A DNA stretch of 64,000 bases from an uncultured Pseudomonadota bacterium. GTDB lineage: Bacteria; Pseudomonadota; Gammaproteobacteria; Burkholderiales; Thiobacillaceae. The notes under the pieces were generated by a model. The model saw only the letters and a program-made list of their open reading frames with translations. It searched no databases and was not told where the DNA came from. The translations under genes were made by a program, and so were the position numbers. Shown piece by piece: positions 24,771-32,511 of the stretch. The DNA lies in NCBI GenBank assembly GCA_903835655.1, contig CAILNT010000059.1, positions 1 through 64,000 on the forward strand, read 5' to 3'. Numbering within the stretch: position 1 is the stretch's first letter; every line of letters starts with the position of its first letter.

Positions 24771-27488
24771 TTACTTCAAGGCGTTGCCGACCACCTCGGC
24801 GACGTCCTTCGCCAGGCCCGCGCAGGCCGCGATCCTCTCCAGCGCAGTCCTGGCGTGGGCCTGGCGCAGGGCGTCGAACTGGCGCCAGCGGTCGAACGCG
24901 CGCGCCAGACGCGAAGCCACTTGCGGGTTCATCGCCTGCAACGAGAGGATGACATCGGCCGCCAAGCGGTAGCCGCTGCCGTCCGCGGCGTGGAAGTGGC
25001 GCGGGTTGGCACTACAGAAATTACGCACCAGGGCATAGACCTTGTTGGGGTTCTTCAGGTCGAAGGCCGGGTGCCGCATCAGTTCCCGCACCCGCACCGG
25101 GGTATCGGCCAGCCGCGAACCCGATTGCACCTGCAACCACTTGTCGACTACCAGGGCTTCGTCCCGCCAGCGCGCGTAGAAGGACGCAAGCGCGGTCTCG
25201 CGTTCGGGCAGATCGAGATTGGCGAGGATGGCCAGTGCCGCGATCACATCGGTCATGTTGCCGCCGTGTTCGCATTGGGCCAGCAGACGCGGCAAGACCG
25301 AGTCGCGCAGTTCGGCCTCGTCACATTCGCCAAGATAGCCCAGGCAAGCGTTGCGCAAGGCGCGCCGACCGACCTGAGCGCCCTCCGGGGCGTAGGCTTC
25401 GCCGGGTGCCAGCGCGACCCACAGGGCTTCGAAAAGAGTCCGCAGCCGCGTGGCGAGGTGGCGACGCAACTGGAGTCGGGTGTTGTATATGACATCCGGG
25501 TCGATGACCCGACCCAGTCCTGCCATCTCCTCGGCCAGGACCTGTTCCGCGGGCAAGGCCAGTGCCTCGGCGATCAGAGCGGGGTCGCTGCCCGGTTTCA
25601 GCCCGGCTTCGAGCACGCGAGCATACGCCGCGACGAAGGCATCGGAAATCCAGGCCCCCCCCCGGCCCTCGTCTGCGATGCCAGCGAGCAGGACTCGGGT
25701 CGCCAGGCGCTGGCCCGCATCCCAACGGTTGAACGCATCGGCGTCGTGCGCCATCAGATGGGCGAGCTCGGCATCCGTCTGTGCAAAATCGAGATGCACG
25801 GGCGCGGAAAAATCGCGCAGCAGCGAGGCGACGGGTGCGGCCGGAACGTCCTCGAAAACGAAGGTTTGGGTCGCCTCGATCAAGGAAAGCACGCGTGTGC
25901 CCCCCAGTGGCTCGAGCTCTCCGGCCAGGCGCAGCGGCGCATCCGTGCCATCGGGCAGCACCAGGCCGACGGCGACCGGGAGGTGTAGCGGGCCGGTGTC
26001 GATCACCACACCGGCTGCTTCGAGGCGCGCCTCGTAAGCCGTCGGGGTGAGAGATTGCGCCAGCGTCAGGGTGTAGCGCCGGCTCACCGCATCCCAATGC
26101 CCGTGGGCCTTCAGGCGCGGCGTACCAGCACGCGCATACCAGCGGCGGAACTGGCCCAGATCGACGCTGGATGCGTCCTGCATGGCGGCGACGAAGTCCT
26201 CGCAAGTGACGGCCTGGCCATCGTGGCGCCGAAAATACAGGTCCGTGCCGGCGCGGAAGCCGTCTCGGCCGAGCAGCGTGTGGATCATGCGCACGACCTC
26301 CGCACCCTTGGAATACACCGTGGCGGTGTAGAAGTTGTTGATCTCGGAGTAGGAGGCCGGGCGGATCGGGTGCGCCATGGGCCCCGCGTCCTCGGGAAAC
26401 TGGCCGATGCGCAGGCCGCGCACTTCCTGGATGCGGGTGACCGCGCGCGAGTGCGTGTCGGCGCCGAACTCCTGATCGCGAAACACGGTGAGGCCTTCCT
26501 TGAGCGAGAGCTGGAACCAGTCGCGGCAGGTGACGCGGTTGCCGGTCCAGTTGTGGAAGTACTCGTGGGCGACGACGCGGTCGATGTTCTGGTAGTCGGC
26601 GTCGCTCGCGGTGTCCGGGCGGGCCAGCACATACTTGGTGTTGAATATGTTGAGGCCTTTGTTCTCCATGGCGCCCATGTTGAAGTCGCCGACAGCGACG
26701 ATCATGTAGTGGTCGAGGTCCATTTCCAGGCCGAATCGCACCTCGTCCCAGCGCATCGCCTTCTTCAGCGCAGCCATGGCGTGGCCGCACTGGTCGAGCT
26801 TGCCAGGCTCGACATACACCGCCAGGCGGACGCTACGTCCCGACTGCGTCACGAAACGGTCTTCCAGCACATCCAGTTTGGCGGCGACCAGGGCGAAGAG
26901 GTAGGCCGGCTTGGCGAACGGGTCTACCCAGCGCGCCCAATGGCGTGAGACATCGTCCGCACTGAGGCCGGAAGCGACCAGGTTGCCGTTGCTGAGAAGT
27001 TGCGGAAAACGCTCAATACTGGCTTCGATCGTGCAGCTATAACGCGCCATCACGTCGGGCCGGTCCGGGAAATACGTGATGCGGCGAAATCCTTCGGCCT
27101 CACACTGGGAGAAGTACCCGTCCTTGGAACGGAACAAACCGGAGAGCTGGGTGTTGCCATCCGGCTCGATGTTCACCACCGTTTCCAACAGGAAGGCGAC
27201 AGGCAGCGCGGTCGAGTCCGCGCCGAAGATGACGAGCTTGGCATCGCTCAGGATGTAGCGATCGGCTGCCAACTCCACCCCATCCAGGCGAATTTCTCGC
27301 AAGCTGAGCGCCTCGCCATGCAGCACGAGCGCGCCGTCGATACCCACGGGATTACGTCTGCAGGCGAGCCGCGCGCGCACCTCGGCGTGCCCCTCATGGA
27401 TCGAAACATGGAGGTCGAGCGTATCGACCAGCCAGGCGGGGAGCGTGTAATCCTTGAGGTAGATGGCGTTCGGAGCTTCGGTGGACAT
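24771..27488 (-). CDS. pepN: Aminopeptidase N
   Basis: 905 aa, M1 metallopeptidase. It removes N-terminal residues from peptides in the cytoplasm. Visible motifs are the exopeptidase motif MGAMENKGLN (about residue 260) and zinc site HEYFHNW with the glutamate 19 residues on (LKEGLTVFRDQEF). The C-terminal half is the helical domain of the long bacterial PepN type. Single gene, convergent with pat. Its upstream gap (27489-27743) separates it from the nif operon. Confidence 0.96.
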   Translation of the reverse strand: MSTEAPNAIYLKDYTLPAWLVDTLDLHVSIHEGHAEVRARLACRRNPVGIDGALVLHGEALSLREIRLDGVELAADRYILSDAKLVIFGADSTALPVAFLLETVVNIEPDGNTQLSGLFRSKDGYFSQCEAEGFRRITYFPDRPDVMARYSCTIEASIERFPQLLSNGNLVASGLSADDVSRHWARWVDPFAKPAYLFALVAAKLDVLEDRFVTQSGRSVRLAVYVEPGKLDQCGHAMAALKKAMRWDEVRFGLEMDLDHYMIVAVGDFNMGAMENKGLNIFNTKYVLARPDTASDADYQNIDRVVAHEYFHNWTGNRVTCRDWFQLSLKEGLTVFRDQEFGADTHSRAVTRIQEVRGLRIGQFPEDAGPMAHPIRPASYSEINNFYTATVYSKGAEVVRMIHTLLGRDGFRAGTDLYFRRHDGQAVTCEDFVAAMQDASSVDLGQFRRWYARAGTPRLKAHGHWDAVSRRYTLTLAQSLTPTAYEARLEAAGVVIDTGPLHLPVAVGLVLPDGTDAPLRLAGELEPLGGTRVLSLIEATQTFVFEDVPAAPVASLLRDFSAPVHLDFAQTDAELAHLMAHDADAFNRWDAGQRLATRVLLAGIADEGRGGAWISDAFVAAYARVLEAGLKPGSDPALIAEALALPAEQVLAEEMAGLGRVIDPDVIYNTRLQLRRHLATRLRTLFEALWVALAPGEAYAPEGAQVGRRALRNACLGYLGECDEAELRDSVLPRLLAQCEHGGNMTDVIAALAILANLDLPERETALASFYARWRDEALVVDKWLQVQSGSRLADTPVRVRELMRHPAFDLKNPNKVYALVRNFCSANPRHFHAADGSGYRLAADVILSLQAMNPQVASRLARAFDRWRQFDALRQAHARTALERIAACAGLAKDVAEVVGNALK

Positions 27489-27743
27489 GACTCATTCCTG
27501 AAATAGTTTCATTGCAGTGACCGGCGAAAATCAGTGCGCGGGCATATCCTCGATGCCATGTCGCGGCTACCGGATTTCGAAGCCGGTCATGGGCGGCAAG
27601 GTTCGGCGTGGGACGGGACCGGCGGCGATGCGCGGGGCCGGATTATCGCCTGGAGAAACGCCGTATCAGGACATGATTCGCCGTCTGAAGGCAGCGCGGT
27701 GGAATCCAGGAATGCGCCCGGTTGGAAATTCGCCGCGAGCGGT
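27489..27743. other. Gap between nif operon end and pepN
   Basis: 255 bp. Should contain the pepN promoter and any nif operon terminator on the - strand. I found neither a convincing hairpin with T-run nor a clear promoter, nor a sigma-54 element. Confidence 0.4.
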
Positions 27744-28172
27744 CTACCCCATCAGGACGGCATAGGCCTGGCGCAGCAACTCCAGTTCGACCGGCGCGCA
27801 GCCGCGTGCCTCGGTGATGGCGATGAACTTGCCACCCAATCTTTCAGCCGCGTCGAACGGTGGGTCGATACCGGTGAAGGTGGCCAGTCGCACCTGGATC
27901 AGGGCGTCGGGAGTCTCCACACTGGCGTTGAATTCCGGCTCCAACGCCAATCCTCCGCTATCCAGGCCGAGTCTGGCCTCGGCACTGCGTAGATACAGTG
28001 TGGGATGCAATTCGACCCGGTTGAGCGGCGCCACTTCGAGTACCGAAGCCAGTGTCGGTAGCGCCTGGAATGCGCACAGACCATGCGCAAAGCGCACCCA
28101 GCGCACGCGCGCGCTGGTCTTCTGCTTGTGCGCCAGCAGCAGGCGCATGTTCGCGGGAAAGGAGGGCGTCAT
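27744..28172 (-). CDS. Unknown nif-operon protein, last cistron
   Basis: 142 aa. The ATG overlaps the preceding stop (ATGA at 28172-28169), so it is translationally coupled. No recognised domain. The sequence is mixed alpha/beta with three cysteines or fewer and no signal peptide, so probably soluble. It is the ninth gene of the nifN operon, hence likely co-induced under nitrogen fixation. Function unknown. Confidence 0.75.
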   Translation of the reverse strand: MTPSFPANMRLLLAHKQKTSARVRWVRFAHGLCAFQALPTLASVLEVAPLNRVELHPTLYLRSAEARLGLDSGGLALEPEFNASVETPDALIQVRLATFTGIDPPFDAAERLGGKFIAITEARGCAPVELELLRQAYAVLMG

Positions 28173-28537
28173 ACCGCGGCCAGCAATCTTGGCTCCGCCT
28201 TCACCACACCATCGCGGCCCCAGACCGTGACGGCTTCAATGAACCAGGCCGGGTTTCCCGGGTGCGGCACGAGCAGGTCGAATTCACCGTGGAAGCTGCC
28301 GTCACTGTTGAGGATCAGGCTGCCGCATTTCTGGGCGTGCGTGTCACGCCAGACGCCCACATAGCCTGGCAGGCCGTTGGACTGGTCGATGACGCGAGTG
28401 AACACGGCTTCATCCAGTCGGACCGAGGGCGCCTTGCCGCCGGCGTAGAGCCGGGCTTCCTCCTCCAGCACCAAACAGAGCCTGACGCACAGTTCGACCA
28501 GCGCCTCGGGCAGAACGGTAGCATTACCAGGTGTCAT
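28169..28537 (-). CDS. Unknown nif-operon protein, penultimate cistron
   Basis: 122 aa. The ATG at 28537 overlaps the stop of the FeSI-like ferredoxin gene (TGATG). No recognised family. The N-terminal half is helical (LPEALVELCVRLCLVLEEEARL). The C-terminal half looks beta-rich with VWGRDGVVKAEPR. Soluble. Operon position implies a role in nitrogen fixation. Confidence 0.78.
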   Translation of the reverse strand: MTPGNATVLPEALVELCVRLCLVLEEEARLYAGGKAPSVRLDEAVFTRVIDQSNGLPGYVGVWRDTHAQKCGSLILNSDGSFHGEFDLLVPHPGNPAWFIEAVTVWGRDGVVKAEPRLLAAV

Positions 28538-28860
28538 CACCAGAGATCGGCCGGAACCTTCAGGCGCTCTACCGGCTGACCGCCGAGGAGGTGTTCGTCG
28601 AAGATCGCGCTGACATCTTCTTTCTTGACTTGGCCATACAGGATGCCTTCCGGGTAGACCAGCACGTTGCTGCCAGTGCCGCACGGGCCGAGGCAGCCGG
28701 TGGTGGTGATGGCGACCAAGTCGTTGCACTGGCGCTGCTGGAACTGGTAGAGAAATTCGTCGAGCACTTCGCGGCAGCCTTTTTCGGCGCAGGAACTGCG
28801 TGGGTGGCCAGGAGGGCGGGCCTGGCCGCAGATGAAGACGTGTTTGAGTGGACGGGGCAT
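28537..28860 (-). CDS. Thioredoxin-fold [2Fe-2S] ferredoxin (Shethna I/FeSI-like)
   Basis: 107 aa from the ATG at 28860. Cluster cysteines lie in HVFICGQARPPGHPRSSC (C-x12-C) and TTGCLGPCGTG (C-x3-C), the pattern of the thioredoxin-like [2Fe-2S] ferredoxins such as Azotobacter FeSI and Clostridium pasteurianum 2Fe Fd. The tail with HLLGGQPVERL is also typical. Likely an electron carrier linked to nitrogenase. It lies 17 nt after fdxB. With the FeSII homologue at 2023, both Shethna-type proteins are present. Confidence 0.9.
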   Translation of the reverse strand: MPRPLKHVFICGQARPPGHPRSSCAEKGCREVLDEFLYQFQQRQCNDLVAITTTGCLGPCGTGSNVLVYPEGILYGQVKKEDVSAIFDEHLLGGQPVERLKVPADLW

Positions 28861-28877
28861 GAGGTCGGGCGCGTTAA

Positions 28878-29174
28878 TTATATCGAAACCGGCAGAGCTT
28901 GATGGGTATGGCAACCCTTGGGGCAGACTCGGGCGCAGGAGCCGCAGCCGATGCAATCCTGCATGTTCTTCAGCGACATCACGCTCATCTGATCTTCGTC
29001 GAGGTCTTCGTCCATTTCGTCTTCGTCGCGCTCCACCAGCTCGAACACATCGCGCGGGCAGACCTTGTAACAGCGGCCACAGCCGATGCAGATCTTCTGG
29101 TCCAGAGCGACTACAAAGGTCGGGTTGTAGGGCGTGCCGCCCCGAGTCAATGCGACGTAGGCCGTGGCGTCCAT
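28878..29174 (-). CDS. fdxB: Nif-specific ferredoxin III, 2[4Fe-4S]
   Basis: 98 aa from the ATG at 29174 (AAGGAG 7 nt upstream; TGATG overlap with the previous stop). Two cluster motifs: CIGCGRCYKVCP and CIGCGSCARVCPKGC, separated by an acidic D/E-rich loop of about 20 residues that is characteristic of FdxB. FdxB supports nitrogenase cofactor assembly or electron transfer in diazotrophs. Confidence 0.95.
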   Translation of the reverse strand: MDATAYVALTRGGTPYNPTFVVALDQKICIGCGRCYKVCPRDVFELVERDEDEMDEDLDEDQMSVMSLKNMQDCIGCGSCARVCPKGCHTHQALPVSI

Positions 29175-29389
29175 CACGCGTCTCCTTTCTGTACTGACGC
29201 GAGGTGGGCACTGGCGTCATTCCAGGCCTTGCAGGCGTCAAATGTGGATTGGGCAATCTCGGGAATTTCCAGATAACCGGCCGGTAACTTGTCTTCCACC
29301 AGATCATGCAATCGGGAAGCCCATTCGCTGGAAATGCGTTTGAGTCTCTTGACCTCGCGGTCGAGTGCCTTCAGTTCGTCGTCGGTCAT
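29174..29389 (-). CDS. DUF683 / CCE_0567-family metalloprotein
   Basis: 71 aa from the ATG at 29389 with GGAG 6 nt upstream; a TTG at 29401 is the only longer alternative. Two-helix protein (DDELKALDREVKRLKRISSEW... EIAQSTFDACKAWN). Small nif-linked family encoded beside DUF269 genes; a cyanobacterial member is a metal-binding helical hairpin. Function in nitrogenase maturation is unproven. Confidence 0.9.
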   Translation of the reverse strand: MTDDELKALDREVKRLKRISSEWASRLHDLVEDKLPAGYLEIPEIAQSTFDACKAWNDASAHLASVQKGDA

Positions 29390-29434
29390 TTCAGACTCCA
29401 ATGGCGCGATGAAAGAGGGGATACCCGGCCTCCA

Positions 29435-29908
29435 TCACAACCCCGCCACTTCCGGGTATTTGCCGATGATTTCCAGCGCCACCGCCAGGAACTTGTCGGC
29501 CTCGTCCTTCATCTTCGAGAAGCTGTCGTAGCCGTAACGATGGACGTCCCGCACAGTACGGTCCATCACCACCAGTTTGCCGACGGTGATCAGCGCGCGG
29601 CCAAAGCCCTCGTGGGTGATATTGAGCATGGGCACGGCGATCTGGCCGCATTCCTTCTCGATCAACACGGCAATGCCGTTGTAGAAAGCCTTTACTCGCG
29701 ACAGGGTTTGTTCGTCCGGGTCGCCGATCACCGGGATCTGGCGGCGCTGTTCCTTGGTGACGATGTAGGGTGCCAGGATGCGTTCCACACTCCAGCCGTC
29801 GTAGGTGCCGTAGCTGTCGATGGCGCGTGTCTGCCTGAGCATTTCCTTGATGAAATCGGTTTCCATGATGGGGGCGTGCTGGGTGTCCATGACTGGGATT
29901 TCGTTCAT
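29435..29908 (-). CDS. NifX-associated nitrogen fixation protein (DUF269)
   Basis: 157 aa, ATG at 29908 with AGGAG 6 nt upstream, overlapping the previous stop by 4 nt. Family hallmarks include DFIKEMLRQTRAIDSYGTYD near the N-terminus and YGYDSFSKMKDEADKFL near the C-terminus. The family is nearly always found next to nifX in Mo-nitrogenase clusters and is thought to assist cofactor handling; molecular role not fixed. Confidence 0.93.
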   Translation of the reverse strand: MNEIPVMDTQHAPIMETDFIKEMLRQTRAIDSYGTYDGWSVERILAPYIVTKEQRRQIPVIGDPDEQTLSRVKAFYNGIAVLIEKECGQIAVPMLNITHEGFGRALITVGKLVVMDRTVRDVHRYGYDSFSKMKDEADKFLAVALEIIGKYPEVAGL

Positions 29909-30336
29909 GTGGTACTCCTGGTGGATGAAAGGGGACGTGCCTGGATGCGCGGCTTCGGCGCCAGCAGGCGGGCGCAGCCCAGGCCGATGCCCAGGCCGAG
30001 CAGGGCTGCCAGTGCGCAGGCAAGATCGTCCGCGCCGAGCGTGTCGGCGATGGCCGCGGCGGCGACGGCCAGGACCGCGGGCAGCAGATAGGCGAACAGA
30101 CCGGCGCGCAGCAATTCGGCCGCGTCGATGCTGACCAACAATTCGTCACCCGGCTGGGCATCGAATTCGGCGCGTTCGATACGCAGATCGGGGCGGCGGT
30201 TCGACATGAACTTTCCCAGCCCGGAGAGGCCGCAGACGGATTGCGACTTGCATGCGCCGCAACCGGATTCCTCGCTGGCCGCCACCCAGGCCATGCCGGT
30301 AGCGACGGCGGTGACACGGACTCGAGTCTCGATCAT
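29905..30336 (-). CDS. RseC/MucC-family (SoxR-reducing-complex-like) membrane protein
   Basis: 143 aa from the ATG at 30336 (GAGGAG 8 nt upstream, ATGA overlap with nifX); a GTG at 30345 is possible but lacks spacing. N-terminal cysteine-rich RseC signature SGCGACKSQSVCG, then a soluble beta region, then two TM helices (LFAYLLPAVLAVAAAAIA and LACALAALLGLGIGLGC). RseC proteins accompany Rsx/Rnf electron-transfer complexes. Sitting between nifX and DUF269 it may link an Rnf-type reductase to nitrogenase (inference). Confidence 0.85.
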   Translation of the reverse strand: MIETRVRVTAVATGMAWVAASEESGCGACKSQSVCGLSGLGKFMSNRRPDLRIERAEFDAQPGDELLVSIDAAELLRAGLFAYLLPAVLAVAAAAIADTLGADDLACALAALLGLGIGLGCARLLAPKPRIQARPLSSTRSTT

Positions 30337-30815
30337 TCCGACCACTCCTCGGTCGCCATCGCCGCGAAGCGGTCGCTATCCTTGCCCTGCAAGCCCTTGA
30401 CCAACCAGGCGGGTGGCGCGTTCTTCGAGCGCAGGCCACGCAGCAAGGTGGCTATGACCGTGCCTTCCTCGACCTTCATAGGCTGGATACCCGCGGCCAG
30501 CAACTGCTTGATCGCCGATGCGCCGACCGCGTTGCAATACACCGCGGCACAGCCTTCCAGCAGCGCGATCTTGCCGGCCAGTTTGCCCTCGTGACCGTCC
30601 ATGACTGCATCGCTATCGTGAAACTCCGCCACTTCCACCAGACAGGCGTCCTCTTCGGCCCCCTCGCCTGCTGGCAACTGGTAGATGCAGAACGCTTCGG
30701 CGGCACCGAAATGCTGGTTCACGACGCTGCGGTCGGAACTGGCGAAGGCGATCTTCACGCGCTCTTTCATGGCAGCGGCCCTTTCAGTGGAGTGGACGAG
30801 TTTCAGGTGTCGCAT
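30333..30815 (-). CDS. nifX: FeMo-cofactor carrier/chaperone NifX
   Basis: 160 aa from the ATG at 30815, chosen because GGAGAGG lies 6 nt upstream and residues RHLKLV align with the usual NifX N-terminus. It overlaps nifN by 32 nt. Alternatives are 30869 (longer overlap) and 30770 (after the nifN stop). Core motif [22 protein letters not shown]; the VNQHFG histidine region is typical of the NifX/NafY cofactor-binding domain. It shuttles NifB-co or VK-cluster to NifEN. Confidence 0.92.
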   Translation of the reverse strand: MRHLKLVHSTERAAAMKERVKIAFASSDRSVVNQHFGAAEAFCIYQLPAGEGAEEDACLVEVAEFHDSDAVMDGHEGKLAGKIALLEGCAAVYCNAVGASAIKQLLAAGIQPMKVEEGTVIATLLRGLRSKNAPPAWLVKGLQGKDSDRFAAMATEEWSE

Positions 30816-32202
30816 CTGCGGCCTCTCCGGGACGGCTGGCATAGATGGAACGGTAGGTGGCGACGTCATGATGGCCGTGCTCCACGATCAGATTGGCGAG
30901 GTCGAACAGGGTCTGGCGCGTGCCGCGATACCCCACCCACAATTTCTGATACCCGCCGATCAGGTCATATTGCGGAAACCCTGCGCGCAACAAAGGCACG
31001 CCCAGCCGCCGCGCACTATCGAGGGCGTGGGAATTGCTGATCACCAGGTCGACGCCGTGTTCGACCGCGGCCAGTTCCAGGTCTTCCAGATCGCCCAGTT
31101 TCACCTGTGCCGCGGCCACAAGCTCCAGGATCGGCGCTTTCGCCGGGGCCACAGCGGCGGTCACTTCGCAGCCCATGGCACTGACCAGTTCCGCCAGCGC
31201 ATAGAGCAAGTCGGGATCGGCCGCAATGGCGACGCGGGCGAAACCGAGCATGAAATGGGTATCCACCATCGCGTCCTGTAATTGCGCGCGCTGACGTTCG
31301 ATTTTCTCTGGTACCGGCTGGCCGCTGATCTCAGCCAGGGCGGCGACGAAGGCATCCATCGCTTCCAGACCCATCAGCGTGGTGAAGCGATAATCGGGCA
31401 CACCGCTGCGCGCCTTCAGCAAGTCGGCCGCGGGGTGGAGCGAGGCGCCGACGACCAGGGTGGCAGCCGCTTCGCCCAGCGTGGCGACCGCCGCAACCGG
31501 AGTCCCGCCCAGCGTCACCGGGCTGGGATCCTCGTCGCCGAGATGGCCGTCGAGCGAATCGGCCAGATCGGGAAAAACCACGGGATGCAGGCCGAAGGCC
31601 TCGACCACTTCCTTGATGTGCTCCAGGTCGCCCGGGGTGAGCATCGAGGCGGCCAGCACGTTGACTCGTTTCGTGGAGGCAGCCCCTGCCGCGATCGTGT
31701 CCGCGGCATACGCGGCCGGGGCCACAGGCACCAGCACGTCGATCATCGCCTTCACCGCGAGCGCATAGCCCGACTCCAGGCAGCCGGCGAAATCCGGGGT
31801 ATTCACCGCGATCACCGGGATTGCGCCGAACTCCGGGTGCTGGGCGCGAAAAAGGCTCACCAGGCCGTGGATATCCGTGCCCTGGGTTTCCGACAGCCCT
31901 GTGGTTGGCAAGCCGATCAAGGCCGGCCGGTTCTTCTCGGCCAGGGTCAGCAAACCCTGGATCACGTTGTCATCGGCATTCATCACCGTGGAAACCTGAT
32001 CCATCGCCGTCGTCTGCAAGGGAATCGGTTCGCGAAAATGGCGCACGAAGAACACCTTGCCGAACGCCGTACACCCCTGCGAGCCATGCAGCATCGGTAC
32101 CGCCCCGTTGACGCCGAGGAAGGCCAGCGACGCGCCCACCGGCTGACTGACTTTCAGCGGATTGACAGCAAGCGCCTTGTTTCGTTTGATGATCTCGGCC
32201 AT
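30784..32202 (-). CDS. nifN: Nitrogenase FeMo-cofactor scaffold subunit NifN
   Basis: 472 aa from the ATG at 32202. Upstream in-frame starts (32250, 32280) lie at or above the sigma-54 promoter and are excluded. NifN signatures: [35 protein letters not shown], and [11 protein letters not shown]. NifN pairs with NifE as the scaffold on which FeMo-co is completed. nifE, normally just upstream, is absent; nifN is first in the operon with its own nif promoter. Confidence 0.96.
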   Translation of the reverse strand: MAEIIKRNKALAVNPLKVSQPVGASLAFLGVNGAVPMLHGSQGCTAFGKVFFVRHFREPIPLQTTAMDQVSTVMNADDNVIQGLLTLAEKNRPALIGLPTTGLSETQGTDIHGLVSLFRAQHPEFGAIPVIAVNTPDFAGCLESGYALAVKAMIDVLVPVAPAAYAADTIAAGAASTKRVNVLAASMLTPGDLEHIKEVVEAFGLHPVVFPDLADSLDGHLGDEDPSPVTLGGTPVAAVATLGEAAATLVVGASLHPAADLLKARSGVPDYRFTTLMGLEAMDAFVAALAEISGQPVPEKIERQRAQLQDAMVDTHFMLGFARVAIAADPDLLYALAELVSAMGCEVTAAVAPAKAPILELVAAAQVKLGDLEDLELAAVEHGVDLVISNSHALDSARRLGVPLLRAGFPQYDLIGGYQKLWVGYRGTRQTLFDLANLIVEHGHHDVATYRSIYASRPGEAADATPETRPLH

Positions 32203-32239
32203 GAGAAGGAGAGCGACGATGGAGGATGTGTACCCTTCC

Positions 32240-32254
32240 GCAATCCGCATGCCA
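32240..32254 (-). promoter_or_regulatory. Sigma-54 (-24/-12) promoter of nifN operon
   Basis: Reads TGGCATGCGGATTGC on the - strand: GG-N10-GC with near-consensus TGGCAT and TTGC boxes. The predicted transcript start is near 32229, giving a leader of about 27 nt before the nifN ATG. Confidence 0.88.
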
Positions 32255-32298
32255 GAAATAAATTCACTATAATTCAACAACTTATATAGTCAAACGGT

Positions 32299-32314
32299 TG
32301 TCGCAAAGCCGACA
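32299..32314. promoter_or_regulatory. NifA upstream activator sequence
   Basis: Perfect TGT-N10-ACA (TGTCGCAAAGCCGACA). Its centre is about 77 bp upstream of the predicted nifN transcript start, a workable NifA enhancer distance. Its pairing with the sigma-54 element makes NifA control of the operon likely. Confidence 0.75.
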
Positions 32315-32511
32315 AGCCATGGGGGTGGGTGTCGACGCCCGACAATCCACGGACGTGGCTGCATGACGTTCACGCCTACGCGAATCACGGCGACACCCCA
32401 GGACCGTGGTAAAAAATGGATTACAGGGTAAACACTACACAATAAGGGAAATACCTAGGTTTTTAAGGCTATACAATGGAACCCTCCGAACCATGACAGA
32501 AGGCCACAAGC

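Larger units (their letters stand above)
32203..32511. other. Divergent control region nifN / prsT
   Basis: 309 bp. The half towards nifN carries the sigma-54 element (32240-32254) and NifA-type site (32299-32314), plus a second TGT-N9-ACA (32330-32344) with non-ideal spacing. The half towards prsT is AT-rich (about 32410-32480); TACAAT at 32472-32477 is a possible -10 without a clear -35. Confidence 0.7.

Noticed and set aside
32330..32344. Second NifA site (TGT-N9-ACA)
   Set aside because: Spacing is 9 not 10; kept only as a note in the control-region entry.
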